A stretch of 64,000 bases of DNA from Trematomus loennbergii. Lineage: Eukaryota; Chordata; Actinopteri; Perciformes; Nototheniidae. The translations under genes and the position numbers were made by a program. Shown piece after piece: positions 12,032-26,225 of the stretch (position 1 is the stretch's first letter; every line of letters begins with the position of its first letter). Below the pieces are notes generated by a model. The model had not been told where the DNA came from. It did not search any database and saw only the letters and a list, made by a program, of their open reading frames with translations. The stretch is from positions 10,146,470 through 10,210,469 of the forward strand of contig JAAOOA010000028.1 of the NCBI GenBank assembly GCA_012861695.1, read 5' to 3'.

Positions 12032-13989
12032 AGCGAAAGAGAGAATTTCTTTGTGTCTCAAATGACTTTCTTTCCCGTTTTCGCACAGGCGCACACGCAC
12101 ACAATAAAATGCATTTATGGCTGCGGGCCATGCAGACTAAATACCAACTATCTATCATCTGAGATATTTCATACTTTCTAAATTCAATAAGCCGATATGA
12201 TTTATGTAGTGGCTCGGCAGCTTTGGTATAGAATAATGTTGAGGTTTAGGGATATAGACAATAATATACATTAAGGTATTTGTTTCTGAATTCAGTGCAC
12301 CTGACATAATAGAAAAAGGGAATATTCTTCACACAGTTTGATACCACTCTGTTATCGCTGAATCTCCCCTTTGGGAAATACATTCACATATGGAATTGTA
12401 TAAGTCTGTCAGGATGCAGCTTCGTGCTTACTCTGACTTTGTTTGAATGCTTGAGCTTCACTTTGCAGAACAATGTACAAATGTGCAGAGTTTGACAGTT
12501 TGCAACTTATACAATAAACCTTCAAGTACATACATCCAGATAATGGACTTCTCGGTGAATATGAAGGCATTATATAATGAATGTATAAGCATATCAACAA
12601 AATCCTTGACAATATCCTTTGGTCAAAGTATTCGAAAGACCTTTTGTTTAAATGTCAACCTTTTTTCTGTAGTACTGCTGACTTTTTTTGTATTCAACCA
12701 GACCCTGATCCCCCCTAACCTTAACCAAGTGGCCATTGCTTAAAGATTCACCTGAAAAGTGTTCAATGCTGTATAATCCAGTCTGCGGGCAGGAAAATAC
12801 ATTAAGAATTTGAGCACAGAGCACAGAGAAAACTCAATGCTGTGCAGTCCGAATGCTGTTTGGTCTAAAACAAAATCAAACTTTCCAAAAAGGATATTTT
12901 TAATGTATCCATAGTGTACGATTGAACAGCAAAGAGTGTGCTGCTGACAGGAATTGTTGGAAGGAAATATGTCCTTTCCTTTCATGAAAGATGGTCCAGT
13001 TTATTCTATGTTAAAAGAGATACAACAGGAAGCATCGTGAAATGTGTAGCTATACTTTGTTTCAGACTGCATAATAGGAAAGACAAACACAAATGCTTGA
13101 ATTTAACAAATATATATATAGATATAGATTACAGTCTATAATGATTACACTTAGTTCTATGACTTCTATTAAAACAATACTGCACGCATGAATCTTGCCA
13201 CACTTAACGTTGCTCACAACTGATACTTGAATCTGGTACTTGTATTAAACCAATTGATTACGAGAATGGACACAAGACTACTGTACAGCAGATATAAGCT
13301 TTAAAAAACGGCAGCTATCCGAGGACACCAAGTCCCTTTAGCCTCCTCATTTAAACAACACTTTGTGAATTGTACGTTTTCAAAGGCTCGATCAGATTTG
13401 TGTGCCAAAAAATAGTTTTCCATTCCCATCTGGTTTTATGAGAACAATACACTTGCATCAGTAGTTTATTCTCCCAAACTATTTCATAGAACCTTTCTGC
13501 TTTCGTTTGTCTAAGCCCAGACCAACATGGAGGAATGCAAATTATTTATTATGCACATTTATTCCCGTCCTCTTCTTTATGTGTGCTCAGATTTTTTTCT
13601 GATTGCAGCACTTTTTTTTTTGTGGCTGCTGGACCGGGGAATAAACAGTGGGAACATAATATGATTTACACTGAAAAGCACTCCTCTGTTTGCTCTCACA
13701 ACTACAAAGCTGTCAGAAGGAGGAAACGGGATCATCTGTTACTTTCTGCTATCTCGTTGGGACAGCAAACAGAAGTAACAGAGAAACCTCTGCCTGTTCT
13801 ATGTGTGTGGTAATGCAGATCACTCTAAGATGGCTGTTGCGATGTCTGTGAGTTAAAAACTGTAGAATATGGGTTTGTGAAAATGTTTCCCCATCTCCAT
13901 ACTGGGGTGTCTTATTAAGTATTTTTGAATGCATGTTCATAAGCCATAAGGCTTGCAAAAGTGTTTGCTTTGCCTCAACCTTAAATACA

Positions 13990-14300
13990 TTACATATCAT
14001 TTAGCTGTCTCTTTTATCCTAAGTGACTTACAATGAGTGCAAAAACCATAAAGATTCAAACTCCGAACAACAAGGAAAGTGCAGATATATTAACTTCAAG
14101 CAAGATCATACCATAGTAAGTGCTGGTGAATAAGTTACAAGGCCTAAAATCGATAATTGTATTACCAAGGTACAATCATAATAGAATAAATTCAGTTTGT
14201 GACGGAAGATATGCAACGTTTCTGCTGTCCTGATGTCAATGGGGAGCTCCTTCCACCATTTAGGAGTCAGGGAAGCAAACAGGCTTGTTTTTGAGGGGTA
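13990..14300. repeat. dispersed repeat remnant
   Basis: TCCTAAGTGACTTACAATGA near the start and GGGAGCTCCTTCCACCATTT near the end resemble phrases common in dispersed fish repeats. Recognised from memory only; boundaries are approximate. Confidence 0.4.
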
Positions 14301-15963
14301 CCTGGGTATTGTAATGGGAAAGTTGATACGACTAATTGTTACGAACTCGGATACACAAGGGAAAAGGGACTCAAATGCACGACCCGGGAGCCAGAGATAA
14401 AGTATAAGTAATATACTTTATTGCAAAAAATAGGATATACAAAAGGAATAAGGCACTCTTAACGAGGCGACAAAAAATAGGCTTCACTAAAGTGTAACAA
14501 AAATGAGACGTAACAAGTGAGTGACAAAACAAAACAGGAAGTGAAAGACAATACAAGAATGACCAACAACAACATGAAACATGACTGACTTTTGACGGTG
14601 CACAACACTAATCTGAAGCCTTACATTGTATATTTATTCTTGAATATTTAAAACAGGGTCATTAGCCACTTAGTTTAGAGAGCTTGATGTCTAGAGCAGT
14701 TTTAGTTTTAGTTAAAAAGTCATACTGCAAATAAAGTATCAAAGATGTAATGAAGACATTGTGATGATATATTTTCCAGAAATAATTACTCAAATGTTTG
14801 ATTTTGATTTCCTTATGAAGAGGACAGAAGGAGACTTTTCCTCTTAACTTTGTTTGAAGAACCAACAGTGGAGCCTTGTTTTTTTGTTTATTTAATCAAC
14901 CTTCTTCTCTGGAGGAGACCCAAGTGAAAATGACACCGCTTTCAGGGAATTTGCAATTCCTATGAGCTGAAAACAACCCGGGCCAGCAAAACATGTCATT
15001 TTAGCTCTCAGTGGGTGAGCGAGGCACCCTCAAGAGCAAACCGTGCTCGGTTTTGTGTCTGCGAGGGCGGGCGTGTGTGTGTGTGTTTCAATGAGCCTGC
15101 CTCAGGAGGTGTGCTGTGACAAAAAAATAAACCCTCAGCAGCACAGCAGACGGAGGAAAGAAATGAGTAGTTTTTCTGTGTTGATAGAAGAGCCCCGATA
15201 TGTTCCTTTCCTTTATCAGCAGGACAAAGAGTATGTACTTAAGCTTTTGTTTGTGTGTTGCTCCATGTGTGTGTGCTTTCAATTTTCCTGCAGTTGTTCT
15301 TGCTATGGTTATAAAAGAGGCATTAGAGGCTTGTTTGCTCTTTGAATATAAATGCAGTTTACTTTACATTGGTAATTATAAACACCATCTTGACGATTAT
15401 ATATACTGCCAAGCTATAGGAGATAGGAGACATAAAAGGGCTTACATGTTTATCCACAGGTGGATTGTAAACATCTCAGTGTGTGCAAGTAATCAACACT
15501 TCTGCCATGTCTGAGGCTCCACGGCTCATACGTCTTTACCACAAAGCAACTTCCAACTCTTCCCAGGAAACGTTTTTTTTTTTTGGACAGGCAGTTCAAT
15601 GTGTAATTGTGTTTAATGCTATTTTAATCTCTCCCCTCTCCGGGACAGGTGCAGAGTCATAGGGAGACTGGCAACTAGAGAACACAGTACTCACAGAAAA
15701 AGGTACACACACAAACATAGACACACTCCTATGTGTACTAGAGACACATCCATATTTTCCCCTCTAGCTATAGTGTAATGTTCAATTTAATGGCCTAATG
15801 TTCCTTAATGACTGCTTTATGTGCATGGGCTTATTGTGCATCTATCAACCTGAAGCACATCTAATCAGACAATTAGCCCTCATCTTGGGCTAATTTCCAT
15901 GTATGTATTCATCACCATAACTGCCGCTCTAATAGGAACACAAATGGATTGTCACTTCTCTAT

Positions 15964-15965
<2 letters not shown>

Positions 15966-16044
<79 letters not shown>
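15966..16044. repeat. (CA)n microsatellite, about 39 units
   Basis: An uninterrupted CA run of about 79 bp. Confidence 0.97.
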
Positions 16045-16046
<2 letters not shown>

Positions 16047-17147
16047 AGACACACAACCCCCCACCTTTTCTCTGTCTATCTGTCTTTGTCTCTGTATGGA
16101 CAAAGAGATTAAAGCTTAGCAGCATCAAACCCCCGACAAATAAAACTGACAATTGACCAACTGATGCTGCACAGTTACATTCTGTAATGCAGTCTTGATT
16201 CACTACGAAATGTGTTCTAGTCTACTGAGAGATGGCTTAGTAAGTGTTACACACAGCTCACAACATCACATGTACGCAATAAATGAAGCCAGGCACAGAG
16301 CCTATAGTTTGTGCTGGTACAAAAATAGCAATAGTCTGAATATCATTGTATGATCTTTTACTTTTGCACCAAATTAAGATACGATTTTCACCTGTTCATA
16401 CTATTTTCTAAGTTGTTAAGATGCACACACAGAGTATCTTAAGTTACTAAAATCACAGAACCTATTAATGTGCGATGTGTCTTGTCGAGTACACTACAGC
16501 TTTAGAAATGATACGTGCGTTTCGTCTGCACTCTCTGGAATACGCTCCTGTCTAATTAGGCATGGGTTAACACAGCTAGGGTATCTTCATCACTTAATTA
16601 CCTTTTCAGCTCTGGGATTTGACAAAGTAGATACACAACCTCCTGTGTTTATTTACAAACACTTCCACACAGATTTCTTTTTTAAACAGTGATAATCAGG
16701 ATTGTCCTCAGGATAAATCCCAAAGCTCCGAAACGCAATTTCTCAGTAGAATGAAATATAAATATTTTAGTTGTGTAAACATCATTATTATTTGTGCCAT
16801 TTGTGAGTGCCAAAACTCATGCTTGAAATAACAGTATGAACGATAACAGATGGCAACGTTTTTTTGGTTGTTTATATTTATTATTATTATCTCTTTATTT
16901 GCATAAGAAAAAAGCAATAATACAATCTATTAAACAACCCTTAAAATAGCCCACTTTACAAGGAAATAAGGAGGATTGTTTTGCCTGATAAACAACTATC
17001 TTTACCTTTTTCCACTAATTAAATGCACACTTCAAGCATCCCTGCCACGTTGTAGCTCAGAGCTGAACAGACGCTCTCTCCCCTTGCATGGAGCGTAGAG
17101 TTTATTATCCAAGTGTGGTCACAGTACTTGGAAGAAACGTACACACT

Positions 17148-17537
17148 GTGGGTGTTTCTCAATCTCGAGTACGCTTGCTTGGTAGCACATGTCTTCCGAG
17201 TCACTTGCTTCAGAAGCGAGGCAAGAATACTTCCTAGCCTCGGAAAATGAAGAATGGAACAGGCTAGCAAGTGTGCAGGTGTTCATACGAGAGGCCCCGC
17301 CTTACATTTTCCCCCACAGATTTGGGGAAATTGGTCCGTGCGCAAAGCATTGTGGGGATTTTAAGACCGCGGAGTCTACACATGTGCAGCCTCGAAATTT
17401 CTCCAAACGAAGTACGCCGGGCTCGGTAGAATTCCAAGTATGCTGGACATTGGAACAGTACTGCGGCGGCACTCGATGACGTAGTATGCTTGAAATAGTG
17501 GCTCTGGAGCAGCTTTACTCGAGATTGAGATTGTGTG
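17148..17537. mobile_element. inverted-repeat MITE with TCTCAATCTCGAGTA ends
   Basis: The left end GTGTTTCTCAATCTCGAGTA is mirrored at the right by TACTCGAGATTGAGATTGTG, about 18 bp of terminal inverted repeat. The interior is GC-richer than its surroundings and has no transposase. A target duplication was not identified. Confidence 0.7.
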
Positions 17538-20324
17538 ACACAAATCATACTCATGGAGACTGAAATACTACCACACGTCCGTCATTTGCTTACGTTTGTT
17601 ATTGGTAAACAAAACACATTGACTCTAACCATGCCTCCAAATGACATAATACTAGAGTCGGTCCAGTTTCACTGAAACAAACACAAGCTCTCCAGAACAG
17701 TTCAAATCATCCGATGTGAGATCATCACCAGTGACAAGCATTGCAGCTTACTTTCATTGTGTATAAACCTCTGAGTTTTTCCTTTATTCTCAGAGATTTC
17801 TTTTGTCAGTTGTTTGATCTCAAATATATGAGGTTAACAACAAAGAGCACGTCCTGGTGGGTGCATTGGTTTGTCTGCAAATATATTCATAGATTTGTAT
17901 TCCACTGAAGGGAATTTAGAGTTGAATGAATGGGAAGAGCGGTTTAGGGATAAAACATCTTCATCGTCTCAATGGAAAACTGAAAGCGAGCATCGATTGA
18001 AGCAGAGAGGGAAAATAGAATAGGGGAGATGGACGAAGATGGAGAAGGACAGGAAGCTAAACAGAGAAAGAGAGATGTTGACTGCCAATTGCTTTGCTCT
18101 GTTGTTTTTAATGCTAACCTTTCAACTGATTAAACTGCTTTATTGGTCTGGCGGTTATTAAACATAAGAGGGCAAACGGCCCACAGCACCACTCCTAATC
18201 TCGAATAATCAAAGCCTCTAAACATGATGTTGTCAAGTGGGCAGAAGAGACATGTTTCTCTTAATGATCCAGTTTATTTTGACTGAGGTGTCATGATTTG
18301 GGCTCTCATTATTGAAAGATGAAAGCGTCTATGTCAAAATACAGCAGCTGTTGAAACAGGAAGGAGCTTCAGAGCAGAGCATGGACAAAGAGAGGCAAAG
18401 AACGAAGCAGCATAATCAGAGTGGAGACAGAAGGTGAGAGTGACAGGGGAGGAAGCCTTTGATCTCAGGTTTCTAATCAATGGGGATTATGGTCTGTGTG
18501 CCTGTGTCAGACCTGATTATGGCTGCAGCGCTGGCAGACAGTGGTGCATCGAGAAGAGTACGAACAGCTCCTTGAACTGAACAGAGCTGTTCCCTGAAAC
18601 ACTGTGAGATGCATCTGATCACCTCGAAACTGTTCGACAGGACTCAGAAATTCAAGGTAAAGATGGGTTTAGAATATAGAGAAACTGTGACTCAAACTCC
18701 TGCGCATGAATCTTCATTACCCTCAAATATAATCTGCAGTGACTGTCTCAACTGTCACACTTAGTCAACTATAGGGCTACATAGTGAATGTAATATGCAG
18801 GCAGTGTTGGAGTTGTTTCACTGTAGGGAGTAAACATTGTGGATACACGACGCAGGAAATCATATGAACAGAAGACGATAAACTGAAACACAAGGACAGA
18901 CAGACCCTGGAGAACCACTTTCAAATCTTTGAGTGTGGAGTCTTTCTACTTCCACTGACAGCAGATGGATTTCGAGTATTTTTATTGTATATCAAGGGAG
19001 TTGAGATGTCAGGATTTTACGTTTGCTGTGACAGCTTTTTGAATAGGACTTATTATGCATCTTTCTCACAGTTTTCTGCATTTACACAACATTGAAAGGC
19101 ACCGTTTTTTATTGTTTGGTTTTTTGTGTTCTAAGGGTGGGTGGCAATGTGATAAAATAAGAATTTATGAATTTACCTCAATAATATTTGAGTTCAGGGG
19201 TTTTTCTAGACCAATATAGTATGAGGGCAATACTGTGGAGCTGATCTTTTATATAAGATATATGAATTCTCGGGAGAACCTGACGCCCGTATACAAGATG
19301 GCGCCGAAAGACATTAAAACAATGCGACGTCGGTGCTCCGTAAAAACAAAGCTGTATGCAGCCTGACGGTCTATTCTACACGATTTTCAGATTTTGTGAG
19401 TAATTATACAGTTTTTGACAAACAGAAATATTGTTCTCTGGCATCACTTTAAAATGTTGGTATGAGTGTGCACGGCGAAAGTAAGAGAGGCTGCCCTGTT
19501 ACCCCGTTTAGACAAAACCCTGAGATTTCACTGGGTACTGAAGGCTTAATGATTGATTCTTTTGAATATACCATTTTATGTTCAATGGGGACATTTAATT
19601 TCGGTATGTGTACATATTAGCATGGCTCATTGGTGAAACATATGACCTATAGGTGAAGCCGAGGCCCCCTCCTGGTCAAATGTGTCCAGTCAGATCTGTC
19701 CTTTGAGCAAAGTCTTTCAGCAGAATTCAAATATTTTGCCGTCAGAGGTTTCAAATTCTTGGTAAAAGTGTATAATTAAAACCTCTTGAAAATGTATTTT
19801 GCATAAATGTTTCCCTGAGGAATCCAACTATCCCAAGTGTACCAGCATTAATGAGGACACTGGTCAAATTAATAACGATTTTTTTACTTCACAAAAAAAA
19901 CTATTCCATCCACTTTTTTACAGATTTCACAGAAAGTCATTTGACGGCAAATGTCTAATTAACACATTTAACTATCCCTTACATGCTTCTCAAACTTTTT
20001 TCAATAATGTACCCCTTTGAAACATTTTCTCAGCCAAGTACCCCGGACCGACCCCGGACATTTTTGATAGAAAAAGCCTATATAAATAATTACAATATAG
20101 TAATGTTCCATCAGTGTTTGATTTATTAACTCCTTCATGCACGAATTACAACAAACTAAGGATATTTTCATCTTTATGCATGAAAAAAGAATATAACGAA
20201 AACAAATTAAAAAGATTTTTCCAAGGAGTTTTTCAATTGAAGTAATATTTAACAAACCAATGAACAAAACGATATATTATGAAAAACTACAAACTACAAT
20301 ACACAAATTTGACATATATAGATA

Positions 20325-20672
20325 GAATAGAATCGGAGGGATGAAACCCTCTTTAATGGTCATACATGCAGAGCACACAGCACACACAGCACACACAGTG
20401 ACATTTGTTCTCTGCATTTAACCATCCTAGTACCGGGAGTCTAGTACTAGAGCAGTGGGCAGCTATTGTACAGCGCCCGGGGAGCAATGGGAGTGGGGGG
20501 GGAAGGGGGTTGTCCGGTGCCTTGCTCAAGGGCACCACGGCAGGGCAGGAGGTGAACTGGGACCTCTCCAAGTAGCAGTCCACACTCCATATTTAGGTCT
20601 GTTCGGGGACTTGAACCGGCGACCCTACGGCTCACAGTCCAAGCCCCTACTGACTGAGCCACTGCCCGACAC
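20325..20672 (-). mobile_element. tRNA-derived SINE
   Basis: Read on the minus strand, the head starts GTGTCGGGCAGTGGCTCAGT. It carries an A-box-like GTGGCTCAGTCAGTAGG and a perfect B-box-like GGTTCAAGTCC, the internal RNA polymerase III promoter of a tRNA. A conserved central region (CCTTGCTCAAGGGCACC on the + strand) follows, and the 3' tail is ATTCTATTCTATCT. Not a functional tRNA: no anticodon arm or acceptor pairing is preserved. Confidence 0.8.
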
Positions 20673-20687
20673 ATGAGGACCCCCTTA

Positions 20688-21460
20688 TGGCGCATTTCCA
20701 CTGCAGCGCGTAGCTCGCTTTAAGCGTGCCGTGTCGTGCCGTCCCCTTTTTTGGTTGTGCTTCCCTAGGCCTAGTTCCGGCGCGGCACGGCGCAGGGCCA
20801 CTTTTTCACCTCTTTTCTGGCCCGATAAAATTGTGGTTCTATCGGGGCCAACAAACAGGGCTGAGTCGGGCTGAGTATGCTAAACTAGAGAGAGGAGTGC
20901 TGCAAGGGGGCTACAACTACAACAAGATGGACATATTTGACCGTGATTTAATTGTAATACACGTTTCAAAATGATGCCGAAGTAACAACATACTGATACC
21001 GGTTAGTAAAAACCATGAATTAATGCTTTGACAAGTCTGCAGACAGACGGCAGGCGAAAAACCTTTTAAAATGCGTGTTTTTCTAGGTGGAGATCGGCTA
21101 AGCTAACGCAGTATATACTACGACCGTCCACACTCACAACAACGGCCTATACAGACATAAATAAAGCAGCGACTGTATTCACCATGACACAGGCAGTCTG
21201 TGGTGTGTACTTGTTTAACTTTTGTCGAGTTTCTGAACATATATAAGGAGCTGTGAGCTCTGAGTGCTAACAGCTACTGCTGTGTTGTTTTTCTGGAGTT
21301 CTCACTGAAGATGACGTCACGGCTCCGCCTACACTAGTAACTACCCAGTTCCTAAACTGTAATGGAAGCGCAGCATGAAGTGAGTCGGCCCTGTTAAGGC
21401 CCAACGTGGCCGAGCCGTACCGAGCGTGGCCGAGGCCGACCGTGTAGTGGAAATGCGCCA
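20688..21460. mobile_element. 773-bp MITE with TGGCGCATTTCCACT ends and TTA duplication
   Basis: The left end TGGCGCATTTCCACTGCAGC is mirrored at the right by GTAGTGGAAATGCGCCA, and TTA is present on both sides. A 3-bp TTA/TAA duplication fits the PIF/Harbinger group. No transposase is encoded. It is strikingly GC-rich at both ends (GCCGAGCCGTACC..). Confidence 0.8.
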
Positions 21461-22389
21461 TTAGTGGTTCTAGGAATATTATATTTAAAATTGTGTTTTC
21501 TATTTAACTTATTGTACTAAGATTATTTTTGTAATCATGCATGGTATTTTTTTAATTAACCTTTTTATTTATTTTTATCTCACGTACCCCCTGCAGTACC
21601 CCAACGTACCCCTAGGGGTTCGCGTACCCCCATATAGAATCACTGCCTTACATGATCCTTCTTTCCTATTTATAACTGTTCCCCTGTTTTATTCAGTTTG
21701 ACTCTTGCATCAGGGACTGTGCTGCAGAAAGCAGTCGGAGCAGTCTGTCGCTGTGGGCTCTCTGCTAATGAACTGGACCTTTGTACCCTCTGTTCACCAG
21801 GCTATTCCTGGAACTGATAGCACCAACATCTGATGTCTGGTACAGACATGCAGACAAGATAACCATTTAAATCTGACCTTACCTCTCTCTGTTCGAGAAG
21901 CTTTGCCAATTTGACCTTGTGTAAGCACAATCAATACTGAATGTCTTAACAGGCTGACCCACCTCTTTAAAAGCTGAACCTCCTTTAAATTGTGATAGTG
22001 ATTGGTCTTCTTTACTATCATTATGCACAGGTGCAATACGCATTGTTTCTAAATGTATTAGAGCTTATAAATGAACAGCTAACTTAAAAAAAATATAAGT
22101 ATTTTGATAATAATACCATAACTTAAAAAGTACCTTTTAAAACTTCTGTTACAAAGTGCTTCTTAAATAAAACAAAAGCAAACAAATACAAAATCTCAGT
22201 CCACAAAAAGAAGTAGCAAATAAAAAGGCAGTGGTAAACAATGGATAAAAGTGCATAAAAGAACACTTGGAATGAATGAGATTAGAATCAGATAGAATTA
22301 TTAAGAAAAACCAATGTGTGAGTCTCGAGAGATAATTTATAGGGTGCAATAAGTGTCCTAGTCTAAGTTCCTCAGGTAATCATCTAAAG

Positions 22390-22924
22390 CAGGGTGTCAA
22401 AGTCAAGGCCCGTGGCCAAATCCGGCCCGTGACTTCATTTGATGTGGCCCCACAAGAGCTTGCAAAGAATATAATATGTTTATTATACGGTTACATCCAG
22501 ATTTACAGAAGCACGTTGCCCATAAACTACATGTAGCACAATGCATATCAAGTTTGACCTTTTTTTCTCAGAAATTGACTTTTTTAGAATTAACCTTTTC
22601 CTCAAAATGTGACTTTTTTTTTATGTCAATTCTTTTTTTTGATTTTGACTTTTTTTCCTCCAGAATTTGGCTTTCCTTTTAAATCATTTTGTGACATTCT
22701 CACTGAGAGACTTGCAATTATTTGCCCTAGACTTCTGCTTTCAGACATAGTTAATTATGAAGTTATACCCTATCCGATAATAATTCAATGCAGAGGCAAT
22801 AATGTAATAGTACATTATTTATATATATACATATTTATATTGTATAGTTTAAAGTTACAACCGCCCTTTGAGTGCAACCATAATGCTAATGTGGCCTGTG
22901 ATGAAATTGAGTTTGACACCCGTG
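22390..22924. mobile_element. 535-bp hAT MITE, intact 8-bp duplication
   Basis: ATCTAAAG occurs exactly at 22382-22389 and 22925-22932. The element begins CAGGGTGTCAAAGTCAAGG and ends GAGTTTGACACCCGTG, terminal inverted repeats. The interior contains serial variants of TTGACTTTTTTT. Confidence 0.88.
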
Positions 22925-25826
22925 ATCTAAAGGGTTTGGAGCAACTAATGATAAAAGCTCTGACAGTTCAGGTGAAAATAAGGGGTACATTTAGTAGGAC
23001 CATTAATAACAAATAAGTGTGCAGAACATTTTTAGGACGAGGGCATCAAAGCTGGAAAACTGGTGTAAGTAACAAGCCGTAAAGAAGTATTATTTTAAAG
23101 AAATGCCTAACACAAGAAGCTTTGATTATCATAAATCTTTACCATTTCTTTGTTTCTTTCTGTATTTGTTTTTCTTTTCCTATGTGTTTTGAATTTAAAA
23201 TCTATACTCTAAAGCCCAAAGCAATCGGAACAACACAAATCAGAGGCAGACCAGCATACTGCAGTTCGAGAAATCGTAGTGCTCAAAGAAGGTTTTTAAA
23301 GAGTTTGGCTTGATCTCATCAGACAGGTTGTTCAAAGAGTCTGCTCGAGCTCTGATGGAGAAAGCTGTAGTCGTCCGTCTGGACTGAAACATGTTCAGAG
23401 CAGCACTGCCTCTGGATCTCATGCTGTGCTCAGGCTCATGAGAGCTTAAAAGCTCAGATACAGCTGCACTGTTCGTGTCTTTAAGGTAGTGAATAACATT
23501 TCTAGATGAGTCCTTCTTTGCACTGGTAAAGTCAGGTTAAGGGCTAGTCTTCTATAATAGAACGCTTTCCACAAGTCGGGTTGAATCCAACTTTTTAAGA
23601 TGGTTGAATCCTTGTTTTTGTTATGGTTCTGTAAATTGCATGTGGTGAAAAGAGCAACACCTTACCCACAGGTTTGTGCCAGAAGAGGCCTCTACCATAA
23701 AATGATAGTCAAGGGACTGGAGCAATCCGATTGTAAGTGTTACATTTCATGGCTTTTTCATATCCCTTCAATGATTAAAGTCTGACCAATCTTTCTTCAG
23801 TATGATCCGTAATTAAAGGTTCTTCAACCTGTTCCAGCAGTTTGTAGCTAAATCAATAATACAAATCTCACAAGTCCAATTGCAGATTGATCAATAATTT
23901 ATTTTTAACCAATGTGATTCATATCAAGCCGACAGCAGTCAATGATGGAGGTCCAACCAATCAAACACTTCTAGGACAAAATATGTAATTAAAAGAGTTA
24001 CTATTTTTGGGTAGTTTCCAGGTAGGTTGGTCACACATTGAAAAATGTGTGACCAAATTACACATATGCTGGCAATAAATGTACAATGTACAACTACTCA
24101 CTAACTTTTAACTATTTATTCAGCTTGTAAAGATACAATCGACAAAACTCTAAAACTAACAACAAAATCTATCCCTTTACTTTCCACTAAACCAGGACAT
24201 TTCCCAATAAAAAAATTACTTTGTTCCAAGAAATTGACAAAAAAGACACTAAAATAAGAACAAAGTAATTGACTGTTTCAGCATGGGTTAAATGTCACCA
24301 GTACTTACCATATAGTAGGTTATTCACATTTCAAAGAGAAGCTGTCATTAACAAACAAACATGTCACTACAAACACAAGCAGATTCACGTTCTAATGCCT
24401 GTCAAGGAGACAAAATGCTGCGCAGGCTTTAAAATAACCAGCTTTGCGGTTCTCTGCCGTTGAGCTGTTTATTCGGTAATTGAATACAATCCTGAGCACT
24501 TCTTCCCCCACTGTCATAGCATTGAACAGACAGCAGCAACATAAGAACGTGTCAATCCTTTTGATCCTCCATAGTTACTTTATCGTCTCGGCACAGCTTA
24601 TGGTATTGGATTGTTGCTGCGGCTTGTGTGTCATTTCAACCCACCTTCGAATTATAGAAGAGAGAGAAAAACAGATAGCACAGGTGGTAGAAGGCCGACT
24701 TTTCCCCGCCTTTTTACTTTATATGAAAGCTCCAGGAGAAAGCTTTTCTGTCCCACAAGCAACAGAAGCCTTTGAAAGGGGAAGATTAAAGGACAGAAAA
24801 TGCTTACTTGAAAGGAGACAGACCCACATACAGCTCTTGGGGGGACAGATAGAAGGTGTTTTGAAGGTTTGAGTCCATTTTTTGTTTTAGGTCATGCCTG
24901 AGCAAAAAGATAGGGGAAGAGAATTATAAAAGAGGGAGTCGGAGGACTGTAAGTGTATGTCAAAGTCAGGCACTGACAGGCTGTTTGATGTGTGTTATGT
25001 AGGTACCATACTCTGCAGTGGAGAGACAATTTGGAAAATAGCAGTGCTCTTTAAAAACCTTGAACATACTGTCTATTGTGTGCCTAATACAGAAAAGTAA
25101 CAGAAATACTGAAGAACAGACACCGTTGTGAGTAGAACATGAGTAACGTTTTTTTGTTTTGTGCATTTTGAATTGGTTGTTATGCTTGAATCTCAAGCAA
25201 CTTTTCATTTCATTTGTGAGCATTTTCTACCTTTGTGATTTTTATTTTTATTATTTTGTCCATTCTAAAGATGACCCCCGGGGCTGGTCTGAAAAGGAAA
25301 ATGTGTTTGCTCAAAGCCATGTTTTGTGTCAGGAGACAGAATGGAAGAGCAGTGGGTATTCAGCTGCAGCAGACAGTGAGAGAGAAAACAAACATTCAAT
25401 TCCTCCTAACTCATAGCTGGGTGAACTGAAAAGGATGTAAGCATTACCTCCACTCTCTACAGTCTTCTCACACTCTTTCATCTGCCCACTCTGTGTCTCG
25501 CTCTCTCCGTCTCCTGTGCCCTTTATTCTAGCTCGATCTCAACCACTTTGTATCACATGCCTCCGATAGCTTTTTAGCTTTCTCCCACTTTTGAGTCAGT
25601 GCTTTTTTCTGCCTGTCTGTCTGTGTGAATGCTTCCTTTGTTCTGTCTCTTTCGTTTTGAATGTGTATTGAGACCAATTATATTTCTGCCGAGGCCATAC
25701 CACAGATGAAGGGAAGACCACCCGAGTCGACTCCAAGACCAAACTTAGGCTAGGATGTAACCAATAGTTATTAAATGATTTGTTTCTTTGAGTTATGAGG
25801 ATATGAGTGTTACCTACAACATAAAC

Positions 25827-26225
25827 TAGGGCTGTGCAATTAATCGTATTTTAATCGCAATTACGATTTTGGCCTGCCACAATTATGAAAACAACATAAT
25901 CGAAAAAAACAATTATTTAGCTTTGCTAGGTTGTGACAGTGCACTGCAACATATTTGATCTAATGAATTTTGGTCTCATTTATTTTTATTTATCATATTT
26001 ATATATGTTTAGTAGCTTGTGGAAGTGTGCTCCAAAAATATTTGTTGATCTTGTTTATTGGTATTTATTATTTTGATATTATTTATTTAAATGTATCATT
26101 TATTTTATTTATTTTTGTAATGGATTTTTTTCAAAGTCAATGAATAATCGTATTTAATAATCGTGATATCAATTATTGACCCAAATAATCGTGATTATGA
26201 TTTTTGCCATAATCGCACAGCCCTA
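25827..26225. mobile_element. 399-bp hAT MITE, intact 8-bp duplication
   Basis: ACATAAAC is present at 25819-25826 and 26226-26233. Termini are TAGGGCTGTGCAATTAATCG and CATAATCGCACAGCCCTA. The interior is extremely AT-rich with repeated TTTATTTAT. A second, more diverged copy lies at 33902-34211. Confidence 0.9.

Larger units (their letters stand above)
19986..21646. mobile_element. hAT-type element carrying two nested insertions
   Basis: The 8-bp direct repeat CTTACATG flanks the segment at 19978-19985 and 21647-21654. Inside the left end is CTTCTCAAACTTTTTTC..GTACCCC, and the right end has GTACCCCTAGGGG..ATCACTGC. An 8-bp target duplication is the hAT hallmark. The termini are diverged from one another. 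The tRNA-type SINE and the TTA-flanked element listed next lie within it. Confidence 0.75.

Noticed and set aside
20600..20672. A tRNA gene suggested by the B-box GGTTCAAGTCC
   Set aside because: Only the A- and B-box parts are tRNA-like; it is continuous with a SINE body and tail, and a cloverleaf cannot be formed.
22609..23016. 135-codon + strand open frame
   Set aside because: It lies almost entirely in the hAT MITE at 22390-22924, in T-rich repeats.
24480..24872. 130-codon + strand open frame
   Set aside because: No domain, signal peptide or splice context; composition looks like chance.
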